Of a DNA stretch of 64,000 bases, positions 54,570 through 63,266 are shown one piece after another. Location: the NCBI RefSeq assembly GCF_001767395.1, contig NZ_CP017014.1, positions 992,001 through 1,056,000 on the forward strand. The letters run 5' to 3'. The translations under genes and the position numbers were made by a program. Within the stretch, counting starts at the first letter, position 1, and every line of letters starts with the position of its first letter. This DNA is from Rhodococcus sp. WMMA185. GTDB lineage: Bacteria; Actinomycetota; Actinomycetes; Mycobacteriales; Mycobacteriaceae. The notes beneath the pieces are model-generated. The model was given only the letters and a program-made list of their open reading frames with translations, had not been told where the DNA came from and made no database searches.

Positions 54570-55371
54570 GTTCTTCCGTTGTGGGAGTCCACTCGGCAGG
54601 CCAATCCTGTTGGCGTAGTTGGGCGTCCGTACCTCCGTCTGCGAAGACCACGCTTCCGCAGAACAGTGTCGAGTCCGGTCCGAGCAGGAACGCGATGAGC
54701 GCTGCGATCTCGTCCGGGCGTCCACGGCGTCCTAGCGGAATCGGGTAGAAGTCCAGGGCCTTGGCCAGTTCGGGGTCGAGGTCGGCGCTGTTGGTCATCG
54801 GGGTGTCGATCATGCCCGGTGCGATCGCGTTGAGGCGGATGCCCTTACCGATCCATTCGGGGCGCACCGCTTCTCGGCGGATCCACCAGGCCAGCGCAAG
54901 CTTCGACGCCGGGTAAGCGGGGATCGCGGTGACCTCGTCGCCGATGCGGACGGCTTCGGGCTCGTCGTGGTCGAGACAGGCGGCTACCAAGTTCTTCGGG
55001 ATCCCGGGTTGCGTCGTGGTACTGCTCGACGAAATCACCACTACTGACGCACCACGCGCACGTTCGAGGGCTGGTTTCAATGCGATGGCCAGATCTACCG
55101 CGCCGAAGAAGTTGACGGCGGCGAGTGTGCCGCCGGACACGCGGGAGAGTGAACCCAGCCCGGCGCAACAGACGAGGCCGTGCACGACACCCCCACTAGC
55201 CTCGTCGATTGCGGCCGCCGCAGCGCTCCTGCCACCCGGGGTCGACAAGTCTGCCACCACATCGGTGTGTGCGATATCGACGCCGATAACCGTGTGGCCG
55301 TCCGACTCGAGTCGGCGCCGACTGGCCGCTCCGATGCCCGATGCCGCACCGGTGATCACATAAGTTGCCAT
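54541..55371 (-). CDS. SDR-family oxidoreductase
   Basis: A 276-residue classical SDR. NAD(P)-binding TYVITGAASGIGAASRRRL, the catalytic Ser in VVVISSSST and the YPASK pair (Tyr and Lys) are all present; the C-terminal FLLGPDSTLFCGSVVFADGG is typical. The closest recognised type is 3-alpha-hydroxysteroid dehydrogenase/carbonyl reductase, but the substrate is not readable. It has no counterpart in the mycobacterial order I recall, so it may be an insertion. ATG 55371. Confidence 0.87.
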   Translation of the reverse strand: MATYVITGAASGIGAASRRRLESDGHTVIGVDIAHTDVVADLSTPGGRSAAAAAIDEASGGVVHGLVCCAGLGSLSRVSGGTLAAVNFFGAVDLAIALKPALERARGASVVVISSSSTTTQPGIPKNLVAACLDHDEPEAVRIGDEVTAIPAYPASKLALAWWIRREAVRPEWIGKGIRLNAIAPGMIDTPMTNSADLDPELAKALDFYPIPLGRRGRPDEIAALIAFLLGPDSTLFCGSVVFADGGTDAQLRQQDWPAEWTPTTEELTRHFQAKT

Positions 55372-55424
55372 GACGTGAATTAGAACACGCTATAGCGGGT
55401 GGGAATGCGGAGTTCGCGAGACCC

Positions 55425-56639
55425 TCAGCTCAGCGCAACGACACGGTCGCCGCGTTGTTCGAGGATGACGTCGCCGGCAACGGTCGTGGTGACCGGCCCC
55501 GCATTCGAGTCCCGCTCCACCGGGATCGTTCTTATCAGCGCGCCGGTTGACAGATCGAGCACGGCGATGCCGAAATCCACTGGAACCAACAAGTTCCCGG
55601 CCATCACGGTGCCGGGTCCGAGGGCCCCGGGGAAAGTCCAGTGGGGGGCGAGGTCCGCAGCACCGAGGGCGACCACGTTCGTGCCGGTCCACCAGGTGAC
55701 CACCGAACCGCTCTTCGCGATCGCCTGATTCGAGCTCACCGGGACTGGGAGCACATACTCTGATTCGGCGTTGCCGGATCCGTCGAACCATCCGATCCGC
55801 GGTCCGTTGATACTGCCCGCGGGGAGATAGACGGCGGTGGTCTCGTCGGACACGCCAAGGATGCGGGCGCCTTCGACGCCGGCGCCCAATCCGGCCATGA
55901 CGTGCGAGCCGTATTCTTCAGGCTCCTGATTGTCCTTGGGTGCGGGATTCATGATCGTCAGTCTGTCGGCAACCTCGCCGGGGCAGCGTTCGATGACGGA
56001 CAAGCGGCTGCTGCTCGAGTCGGCGTCGATGAGTGTGCATCCGCTACGTGGCTGTTTTCCAGGGTTCACGGGCGCGTCGACTCGTCCGTATTCGACGGTG
56101 CGCACCAAATCTGAACGCCACAGTTCCAGCCTGCTGTCACCGCGGGAGGACACGTACGTTCCGTCCGATTTCAGCGTCACTTCAGGATCGGCGTCACTGG
56201 TCCGCGCGGCCAAACGCCGACCGGTGCCGCCGTCGAGTTCGGTGACTTGGGAGCACCCTCGGTCGTCACGGTAGACGGCCACGATCTTCTCCCACGCGGC
56301 AGTCACGCCGCAGAGGGCGAGATCGCGCTGGTAGCGCCAAAGCTCGGTACCGGAGACGACGTCACGTCCCACGACCTCCCCACCCTCCGCGGTGACGACT
56401 GCACCACCCGCGACAAGGGGTGCGGTCGTGGCGGAACTGGGCGCGTCCCAGGCAGGCGTCAATGTCTGCGGTACCGCCTGGGCGGCGACGAGCGCGGGAG
56501 GCTCGGCGGCGGCGGCGATCGAGGTAGTTTTGCGCGCATCACTGCGCAGCCACACCACGGTGAAGGCGATCAGGACCGCCAGTGCGATACCGGCGGCAAT
56601 GACGAGATCGGCTCGGGTGCGCCGCTCAGGTGCAAGCAC
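55425..56639 (-). CDS. PQQ-like beta-propeller membrane protein (Rv3212-like)
   Basis: A 404-residue protein with one N-terminal membrane helix (about 13-34) and a large extracytoplasmic domain with PQQ/WD-like blades (AGGAVVTAEGGEVVGRDVV, GTELWRYQRDLALCG, GNLLVPVDFGIAVLDLSTG). Mycobacteria have the same gene after rhlE; the function is unknown, perhaps an envelope assembly scaffold. GTG 56639 overlaps the last 14 bases of the helicase gene, so the two are translationally coupled. Longer in-frame starts lie inside the helicase. Confidence 0.8.
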   Translation of the reverse strand: MLAPERRTRADLVIAAGIALAVLIAFTVVWLRSDARKTTSIAAAAEPPALVAAQAVPQTLTPAWDAPSSATTAPLVAGGAVVTAEGGEVVGRDVVSGTELWRYQRDLALCGVTAAWEKIVAVYRDDRGCSQVTELDGGTGRRLAARTSDADPEVTLKSDGTYVSSRGDSRLELWRSDLVRTVEYGRVDAPVNPGKQPRSGCTLIDADSSSSRLSVIERCPGEVADRLTIMNPAPKDNQEPEEYGSHVMAGLGAGVEGARILGVSDETTAVYLPAGSINGPRIGWFDGSGNAESEYVLPVPVSSNQAIAKSGSVVTWWTGTNVVALGAADLAPHWTFPGALGPGTVMAGNLLVPVDFGIAVLDLSTGALIRTIPVERDSNAGPVTTTVAGDVILEQRGDRVVALS

Positions 56640-58242
56640 GGCGGTCGTCTGCCGAAGCGTTCGTCGTGGCACCGACCTTGGAGGCCCGAGTGCGCCTTCG
56701 CCGACGGCGCTTGGACGGACGGTCACCATCGGCGTCCGCGCTTGCAGCAGTCGGTTCGGGTGTAGTTGGTTCGGGCGCAGTCTGTTCGGGCGCGGTCGGT
56801 TCGGACGACTTGGACTCGGCGTTCGCGCGGTCGACGGGACGGCCGCCCCGGGTGCGGCGCCGTGTGCGCGTGCGTGTGCGTGCCGGACGTTCGGCGCGGT
56901 CGGTGCGTTCGCCCCCTGTACCGGTCGACGCTTTCGTCGGAGACGCCTTCTTGACGGTGCCGGTCGACTCGGAGGGAATCGACAATTCCTCGTACAGGTG
57001 GGGCGAACTCGAGTAGGTCTCGACCGGTTCGGGCACGCCGAGGCCGAGCGCCTGGTCGATCAGTTTCCAGCGCGGGATGTCGTCCCAATCCACCAGCGTC
57101 ACCGCGACCCCTGCACGCCCAGCACGACCGGTGCGGCCGATCCTGTGAATGTAGGTCTTCTCGTCCTCGGGGCATTGGTAGTTGATCACGTGGGTGACGT
57201 CGTCGATGTCGATACCGCGCGCTGCCACGTCGGTCGCGACGAGGACGTCGATCTTGCCCGACCGGAACGATTTCAGGGCCTTCTCGCGGGCAATCTGATT
57301 GAGGTCGCCGTGCACCGAGCCGACGGCGAACCCGCGCTCGGCGAGTTCGTCGGCAACTTTCTGGGCTGTGCGCTTGGTCCGTGTGAAGATCATTGTCGCG
57401 CCGCGACCGTCCGCCTGTAGGACACGGGCCACCATTTCTGCCTTGTCGAGTGCGTGGGCTCGATAGATGTGCTGGCTGGTCCGTTCGTGAACGGCGGACG
57501 ACTCGGCTTCCTCCGCGCGGATGTGCGTCGGTTGACTGAGGAATGTTCGCGCGAGCGTAATGATCGGGCCCGGCATGGTGGCCGAGAACAGCATCGTCTG
57601 ACGTTTGTCCGGAACCATCCCGAGAATGCGCTCGATATCGGGGAGGAAGCCGAGGTCGAGCATTTCGTCCGCCTCGTCGAGAACCAGAACTTCGACCTTG
57701 CCGAGGATCAGGTGGCCCTGGTTGGCCAGGTCAAGCAGACGACCCGGCGTACCCACGACCACATCGGCGCCCTTCTGCAGGGTCGCGATCTGGGTCTCGT
57801 AGGGCCTGCCGCCGTAGATGGCGAGTACCTCGAGCTTGTTCACCTCGCCCTTCAGGTACTTGGCCGCGTTCTCGATGTCCTTGCTCACCTGGAGGCACAG
57901 CTCGCGGGTCGGGACGATGACCAGGGCGCGGGGTGTGCCGTCGAGCGCAGCGGTATCGGCCGTTCCGGTGGCAATGCGGTGAAGCAAGGGAACGCCGAAA
58001 CCGAACGTCTTGCCCATGCCCGTACGTGCCTGACCGATCAGGTCCTCGCCGGCCAGGGCGAGTGGCAGTGTCAATTCCTGGATTGCGAATGTGCGCTCGA
58101 TACCGATCTCGTCGAGGGCGCGGACGATGTCGTCGTCGACTCCGAGTTCGGCGAAGGTGGGAGCGACGTGCGTGGAGTCGAGTTGCGCAGACAGCGTGGT
58201 CTCGGATGCGTCATCTTCGTGGTCGATAGTGATCTTGCTCAG
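56626..58242 (-). CDS. rhlE: DEAD-box RNA helicase (RhlE type)
   Basis: A 538-residue helicase. Q motif in FAIQELTLPLALAGED, motif I QARTGMGKTF, motif II VLDEADEMLD, motif III SAT, motif V ATDVAARGIDIDDV and motif VI HRIGRTGRAG are intact. The C-terminal 100 residues are basic and low in complexity with four 5-residue Thr-Pro repeats. The best start is CTG 58242 with AGGAAGG eight bases upstream; GTG 58272 is the nearest standard start but has no ribosome site. RNA remodelling in ribosome assembly or RNA decay is likely. Confidence 0.9.
   Translation of the reverse strand: MSKITIDHEDDASETTLSAQLDSTHVAPTFAELGVDDDIVRALDEIGIERTFAIQELTLPLALAGEDLIGQARTGMGKTFGFGVPLLHRIATGTADTAALDGTPRALVIVPTRELCLQVSKDIENAAKYLKGEVNKLEVLAIYGGRPYETQIATLQKGADVVVGTPGRLLDLANQGHLILGKVEVLVLDEADEMLDLGFLPDIERILGMVPDKRQTMLFSATMPGPIITLARTFLSQPTHIRAEEAESSAVHERTSQHIYRAHALDKAEMVARVLQADGRGATMIFTRTKRTAQKVADELAERGFAVGSVHGDLNQIAREKALKSFRSGKIDVLVATDVAARGIDIDDVTHVINYQCPEDEKTYIHRIGRTGRAGRAGVAVTLVDWDDIPRWKLIDQALGLGVPEPVETYSSSPHLYEELSIPSESTGTVKKASPTKASTGTGGERTDRAERPARTRTRTRRRTRGGRPVDRANAESKSSEPTAPEQTAPEPTTPEPTAASADADGDRPSKRRRRRRTRASKVGATTNASADDRRACT
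56749..56808 (-). repeat. 4 x 15-bp in-frame tandem repeat in helicase tail
   Basis: Units at 56749, 56764, 56779 and 56794 encode (minus strand) EPTAP, EQTAP, EPTTP and EPTAA-like units in the disordered C-terminal tail. Confidence 0.85.
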
Positions 58243-58522
58243 GGGACTGGCCTTCCTCGTAGCTGCACGCACGCACGAGGTAAGGGCGGGGCCGCTGGTC
58301 GGCCCGATTTCCCAGTCGACGCTCGTCGATGTCCTCTTCCGAGTAGCTCCTGCCTCCGCCTCAGCACAGAAACCGTCAGATTTCGGCGAGGCGCGGCTGG
58401 GACCTTCGATCAGGTGCGCGCACAATATCGGTGGGAACCGCTGATCGGATCGTGACCGCGATCGTCACTGAACCGACGTTCCCCGTCACCGTGAACGTGT
58501 TGACGAGTGGTTACCCACGATC

Positions 58523-58528
58523 ATTGTA
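58523..58528 (-). promoter_or_regulatory. Candidate -10 element for the helicase gene
   Basis: TACAAT on the minus strand, five of six matches to TATAAT; no convincing -35. It would give a leader of about 270 bases. The 355-base region 58243-58597 holds no credible gene, only this leader and the ferritin-like gene promoter. Confidence 0.4.
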
Positions 58529-58583
58529 GCCGGAGGACGTCTCACACATGGTTGAGCATGGTAAACGTCACCGCACGACACGC

Positions 58584-58589
58584 TAGGCT
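58584..58589 (+). promoter_or_regulatory. Candidate -10 element (TAGGCT) for the ferritin-like gene
   Basis: TAGGCT eight bases before ATG 58598, no Shine-Dalgarno. Confidence 0.45.
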
Positions 58590-58597
58590 CTGGCGGC

Positions 58598-59278
58598 ATG
58601 GAGCCCAACACGCCCGCATCCTCCGACCTCGTCATTCCCTCTGATCACCCCGGCGTCAGTGAACTGTTCGCTGTTCTCGCGTACGGCGAGATCTCTGCTT
58701 TCTACCGGTTGTCCGAGGACGCTCAGATGGCCCGGACACTGCGGGGAAAGGTGGCGCTTGCCAGTATGGCAGCCGCCGAGATGGGTCACTTCGAGATGCT
58801 CGAGGAGGCACTGACCGAGCGCGGGTTCGACATCTACGAGGCGATGGATCCGTTCGTCCGCGCCCTCGACAACTACCACGCGTCCACCACCCCGTCGACG
58901 TGGCTCGAGGCGTTGGTGAAGGCGTACGTCGGAGACGGGATTGCGGCGGACTTCTATCGCGAGATCGGGCATTCACTGCCTCCGGAGGCTGCGAAGACGG
59001 TCGAGGAGGTGCTCTCACAGACTGGCCACTCGGAGTTCGTTGTGCACGAAGTCCGGCAGGCGATCAAGGCTAGTAAGCGGGACAAGGATCGCCTCATGCT
59101 GTGGGGCCGGCGTCTACTCGGCGAGGCCGTGACCCAGGCTCAATTCGTGTTGGCTCAGCGCGAAGCACTTACCGACCTCGTCATCACTGCGTCCGGCGAT
59201 CTCAACGGCGTCATGGCCCTGTTCGATCGCATGCAGCAAATGCACGCTGAACGAATGGCAGTGCTGGGCCTCGTCTGA
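58598..59278 (+). CDS. Ferritin-like domain protein
   Basis: A 226-residue four-helix protein. Candidate diiron ligands: Glu in AYGEISAFYRL, the ExxH pair in AAAEMGHFEMLEEAL, Asp/Glu in GDGIAADFYREIG, and Glu/His in SQTGHSEFVVHEVRQ. The pattern resembles MiaE-like tRNA hydroxylases and other ferritin-like oxidases. It matches the Rv3210c position between rhlE and the DUF3107 gene. Substrate unknown. Its stop codon lies in the first copy of a 26-bp tandem duplication. Confidence 0.82.
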   Translation: MEPNTPASSDLVIPSDHPGVSELFAVLAYGEISAFYRLSEDAQMARTLRGKVALASMAAAEMGHFEMLEEALTERGFDIYEAMDPFVRALDNYHASTTPSTWLEALVKAYVGDGIAADFYREIGHSLPPEAAKTVEEVLSQTGHSEFVVHEVRQAIKASKRDKDRLMLWGRRLLGEAVTQAQFVLAQREALTDLVITASGDLNGVMALFDRMQQMHAERMAVLGLV

Positions 59279-59319
59279 CGGCACCGCCGTCGTGCCTCGT
59301 CTGACGGCACCGCCGGCGT
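59268..59319 (+). repeat. 2 x 26-bp tandem duplication across a stop codon
   Basis: Copies 59268-59293 and 59294-59319 differ at one base. The first contains the last codons and TGA of the ferritin-like gene. Confidence 0.92.
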
Positions 59320-59418
59320 GTTCGCTCAGGGCACAGCACGCGGACGCGCATCGGAAGACAGCCCTGCATTAGCCTGGCCGGGACAGCTGGTGTTTCTCAG
59401 AGAGTTCGGAGGTTGACC

Positions 59419-59649
59419 GTGGAGGTCAAGATCGGTGTAATCGACAGCCCGCGTGAGCTCATCGTCAGCAGCGAACAGACCCCGGACGAGGTCGAGGCAC
59501 TGGTCTCGGGTGCCCTCGGCAGCGGCGACGGGATCCTGTCTCTGCAGGATGACAAAGGACGCAAGTACCTCATTCAGTCAAGCAAAATCGCCTACGTGGA
59601 GATCGGCCCGTCCGATAGTCGCAAGGTTGGATTCGCTCCCACAACGTGA
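59419..59649 (+). CDS. DUF3107 protein (TB9.4-like)
   Basis: A 76-residue small protein conserved in mycolata (Rv3208A). It reads as a compact alpha/beta fold (VEVKIGVIDSPRELIVSS, GILSLQDDKGRKYLIQSSKI). Function unknown. GTG 59419 has CGGAGG six bases upstream; TTG 59413 is too close to that site. A stem-loop terminator follows. Confidence 0.85.
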   Translation: MEVKIGVIDSPRELIVSSEQTPDEVEALVSGALGSGDGILSLQDDKGRKYLIQSSKIAYVEIGPSDSRKVGFAPTT

Positions 59650-59675
59650 GTGCTGCCACTAGGTGAGTGCAAGGT

Positions 59676-59712
59676 AAGGGCCCGCAGTCCATGCAGACGG
59701 CTGCGGGCCCTT
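59676..59712. terminator. Terminator between the DUF3107 gene and tetR
   Basis: AAGGGCCCGCAG (59676-59687) pairs perfectly with CTGCGGGCCCTT (59701-59712), followed by TCTCG. The two genes converge on it, so it can stop both. Confidence 0.8.
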
Positions 59713-59724
59713 TCTCGTCTTCGC

Positions 59725-60426
<702 letters not shown>

Positions 60427-60690
60427 TCACATTCTGTAGTAACTGTGTGAACGATACCCGCGCGTAGGTAACTCATCACGGCGGACTCACAAGGTTCACA
60501 AGGTCCAGGGTATTGCCTGACCAGTAACTAGAGTGCCGTATCGATCGTTCGTGCCCGTTGATCTGGGTAGCCGAATCATTGCGAACCGGGTCGATGTGAC
60601 ACGCCGGGATGATCTGTCGATCGAGAGCTGGGTCGAGGAGGTGCCGAACTGTGAGACTCTGGTCGGGTGATTGACCGAGGAGGACCACCC

Positions 60691-61800
60691 GTGGGTGGCC
60701 GGGCTCCCGAGAATTTCGAGGATGAAGAGCGATCACGCCGTGTCGGCCAGCGTGATTCACGCAGCGTCGACCGGCGAAATACGCGCAGTGTCGACTACCG
60801 TGACGTCCGGACTCGCGCTTGGCCGGTGGCTGAGGAGCAGGCGCGTCAACCACTCCGCGCGCAATGGGATCCGACGAGGCGCGATCTCGGTAAACCCCGG
60901 AACCCTCGTCCGGTGCGGCATGTTCGGAAGCAGAGCCGGATCGGCAGGTTCGTCTCGATGTATGGCTGGCGGGCGTACGCGATTCCGATCCTGCTGATTG
61001 TCACCGTCCTCGTCGTGGTCGATGCGGTCCGGGGCGCTGGTACCGACGAGTCGCTGGGCGAGACCGGTACCCCGGGATTCGGCAACCTCTCACACGACGC
61101 GCAAGATTCTGCTGTCACCGACAGCCCGCCCAAGGCCGATGGCAGTTTCGCTGCCGACCTGCCGTCGGGTGCGCTACCCGCCGGCGGCCCCTTTACGGTC
61201 GAGGGTGCCGGTACGTGGCATATCGTCCCGGGAAGCGGGCCGAAGGTCGGCGAAGGTACCGAACAAGACTTCACGTACACAGTTGAGGTGGAGGACGGGA
61301 TCGACACCTCCGGGTTCGGTGGCGACGAGTCCTTCGGCCGGATGGTTGATCAGACACTGGCGAACCCGAAGAGTTGGACGAAGGATCCGCGTTTCGCGTT
61401 CCGTCGTGTCGACGAGGGCGACCCAGACTTTCGAATCTCGCTCACCTCGCAGATGACGGTACGCGAGGGGTGCGGATACGACATCGAACTCGAGGGCTCT
61501 TGTTACAACCCCAGCATGGGCCGAGTGCTGCTCAACGAGCCTCGCTGGGTGCGAGGTGCGATCGACTTCCAGGGCGACATCGGTTCCTACCGCCAGTATC
61601 AGATCAACCACGAGGTCGGTCACGCCATCGGCTACGAGGCTCACCAGCCGTGTGAAACAGAGAACGGGCTGGCACCGGTGATGATGCAGCAGACCTTCGG
61701 GACTTCGAACAACGACATCGCGGAACTAGATCCCGAAGGCGTCGTACCGATGAATGGTCTCACCTGTCGTTTCAACCCCTGGCCGTTCCCTCGCGGATAG
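60691..61800 (+). CDS. DUF3152 zincin-like protein
   Basis: A 369-residue protein with a basic cytoplasmic N-terminus, one membrane helix (about residue 95-115) and an extracytoplasmic DUF3152 domain (about 165-369). The active site reads HEVGHAIGYEAHQPC from His307: HExxHxxGxxxH, one residue longer than the metzincin HExxHxxGxxH. Four cysteines (GCGYDI, GSCYNP, QPCE, LTCRF) may form disulfides. GTG 60691 has GAGGAGG eight bases upstream, better than GTG 60667. Substrate unknown (Rv3207c position). Confidence 0.85.
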   Translation: MGGRAPENFEDEERSRRVGQRDSRSVDRRNTRSVDYRDVRTRAWPVAEEQARQPLRAQWDPTRRDLGKPRNPRPVRHVRKQSRIGRFVSMYGWRAYAIPILLIVTVLVVVDAVRGAGTDESLGETGTPGFGNLSHDAQDSAVTDSPPKADGSFAADLPSGALPAGGPFTVEGAGTWHIVPGSGPKVGEGTEQDFTYTVEVEDGIDTSGFGGDESFGRMVDQTLANPKSWTKDPRFAFRRVDEGDPDFRISLTSQMTVREGCGYDIELEGSCYNPSMGRVLLNEPRWVRGAIDFQGDIGSYRQYQINHEVGHAIGYEAHQPCETENGLAPVMMQQTFGTSNNDIAELDPEGVVPMNGLTCRFNPWPFPRG

Positions 61801-61864
61801 CAGGCCACGCAGCAGGCCCTGCGGATGGCTCGATCGGGAAGAATCGGTTCCGGCAGGATGTTGG

Positions 61865-61898
61865 AACTAGGGCATCTAGACAACTAGGGCATCTGGAC
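61865..61898 (+). repeat. 2 x 17-bp tandem duplication upstream of moeZ
   Basis: AACTAGGGCATCT(A/G)GAC at 61865-61881 and 61882-61898, one mismatch, 44 bases before moeZ. Confidence 0.85.
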
Positions 61899-61941
61899 AG
61901 GCCATCTACGTGGGAAGCCGCGCAATCGTCAGGAGTGGACC

Positions 61942-63144
61942 GTGCTGCTCGACCGTTCTGTGAATACCCCCCAGGCACTACCGCCTTTGGTGGAACCGGA
62001 TGCCGAACTCACCCGGGAAGAGGTCGCGAGGTACAGCAGGCACCTGATTATTCCGGATGTCGGTATGGCGGGGCAGAAGCGACTCAAGAACGCGAAGGTG
62101 CTTGTGATCGGCGCCGGTGGTCTCGGCTCTCCGGCGCTTCTCTATCTCGCGGCCGCAGGTGTGGGCACGATCGGCATCGTCGAGTTCGACGAGGTGGACA
62201 TGTCGAACCTGCAGCGGCAGGTCATTCACGGCCGTTCGGACCTGGGTCGCAGCAAGGCCGAGAGCGCCCGCGACTCGATCCTCGAAATCAATGACGCTGT
62301 CGACGTCCGGCTGCACCAGTTCCGCCTCGAACCGGACAATGCAGTCGAGTTGTTCCGACAGTACGATCTGATCCTCGACGGAACCGACAACTTCGCCACC
62401 AGGTATCTCGTCAACGATGCCGCAGTGCTGGCGCACAAGCCCTATGTGTGGGGTTCGATCTACCGCTTCGAGGGTCAGACGTCCGTCTTCTGGGAGGACG
62501 CGCCGAATGGTCGCGGACTCAACTACCGCGACCTGTACCCGGAGGCACCACCGCCTGGCATGGTCCCCTCGTGCGCCGAGGGGGGCGTGCTCGGTGTGTT
62601 GTGCGCGTCGATCGGCTCGATCATGGCAACCGAAGCGGTCAAGTTGATCACCGGAATCGGGGAATCCCTGTTGGGCCGGTTGATGGTGTACGACGCACTC
62701 GATATGACCTATCGCACCATTACCCTCCGACGGGACCCCGCGCGGACACCGATCACCGAGCTGATCGACTACGACGAATTCTGTGGCGTGGTGTCCGAGG
62801 AGGGTCAAGCGGCGGCAGTTGGATCGACCATCACTGCCACGGAGTTGGCCGAGCTTCTCGACTCTGGCACGGACATCGAGCTGGTCGACGTCCGTGAGCC
62901 CGTCGAGTGGGACATCGTCCACCTACCGGGCGCGGTACTGATCCCCAAGGACCGCATTCTGTCGGGCGAAGCGCTGTCCGAGCTTCCGCAGGACAAACAG
63001 ATCGTCCTGCACTGCAAGACAGGTGTGAGGTCTGCCGAGGCGCTGGCGGCGCTGAAGGAGGCGGGTTTCTCTACCGCCACGCATTTGCAGGGCGGCGTCA
63101 TGGCGTGGGCGAAGCAGGTGGATTCCAGCCTTCCGGTGTACTGA
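61942..63144 (+). CDS. moeZ: MoeZ: E1-like adenylyltransferase with rhodanese domain
   Basis: A 400-residue two-domain protein. The ThiF/MoeB domain (about 20-265) binds ATP at VIGAGGLGSPALLYLAAAG and has DGTDNFATRYLVNDA; it adenylates sulfur-carrier C-termini. The rhodanese domain (about 295-395) has the catalytic Cys in VLHCKTGVRSAEAL. It activates sulfur carriers such as MoaD2 and CysO for molybdenum cofactor and cysteine synthesis. The paired zinc CxxC motifs of MoeB are not seen. GTG 61942 follows AGGAGTGGACC. Confidence 0.94.
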   Translation: MLLDRSVNTPQALPPLVEPDAELTREEVARYSRHLIIPDVGMAGQKRLKNAKVLVIGAGGLGSPALLYLAAAGVGTIGIVEFDEVDMSNLQRQVIHGRSDLGRSKAESARDSILEINDAVDVRLHQFRLEPDNAVELFRQYDLILDGTDNFATRYLVNDAAVLAHKPYVWGSIYRFEGQTSVFWEDAPNGRGLNYRDLYPEAPPPGMVPSCAEGGVLGVLCASIGSIMATEAVKLITGIGESLLGRLMVYDALDMTYRTITLRRDPARTPITELIDYDEFCGVVSEEGQAAAVGSTITATELAELLDSGTDIELVDVREPVEWDIVHLPGAVLIPKDRILSGEALSELPQDKQIVLHCKTGVRSAEALAALKEAGFSTATHLQGGVMAWAKQVDSSLPVY

Positions 63145-63253
63145 GTGGCCGAGCCCGGCGAGTTGGGCCCGGTGCGTAGCCGGATATGCGGCCGCTGTAT
63201 GATTGCCGATTTCTGATCAGCGCGTCTTCCACGGTGGCGGGGTTGGTCGGCGG

Positions 63254-63259
63254 TAGCGT
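63254..63259 (+). promoter_or_regulatory. Candidate -10 element (TAGCGT) for the TIGR02569 gene
   Basis: TAGCGT seven bases before GTG 63267 with no Shine-Dalgarno. Confidence 0.45.
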
Positions 63260-63266
63260 TGGCGTT

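Noticed and set aside
60427-60450. TCACA-N14-TGTGA as operator of the divergent tetR
   Set aside because: Half-sites of five bases with a wide gap are weak; noted only as a possibility.
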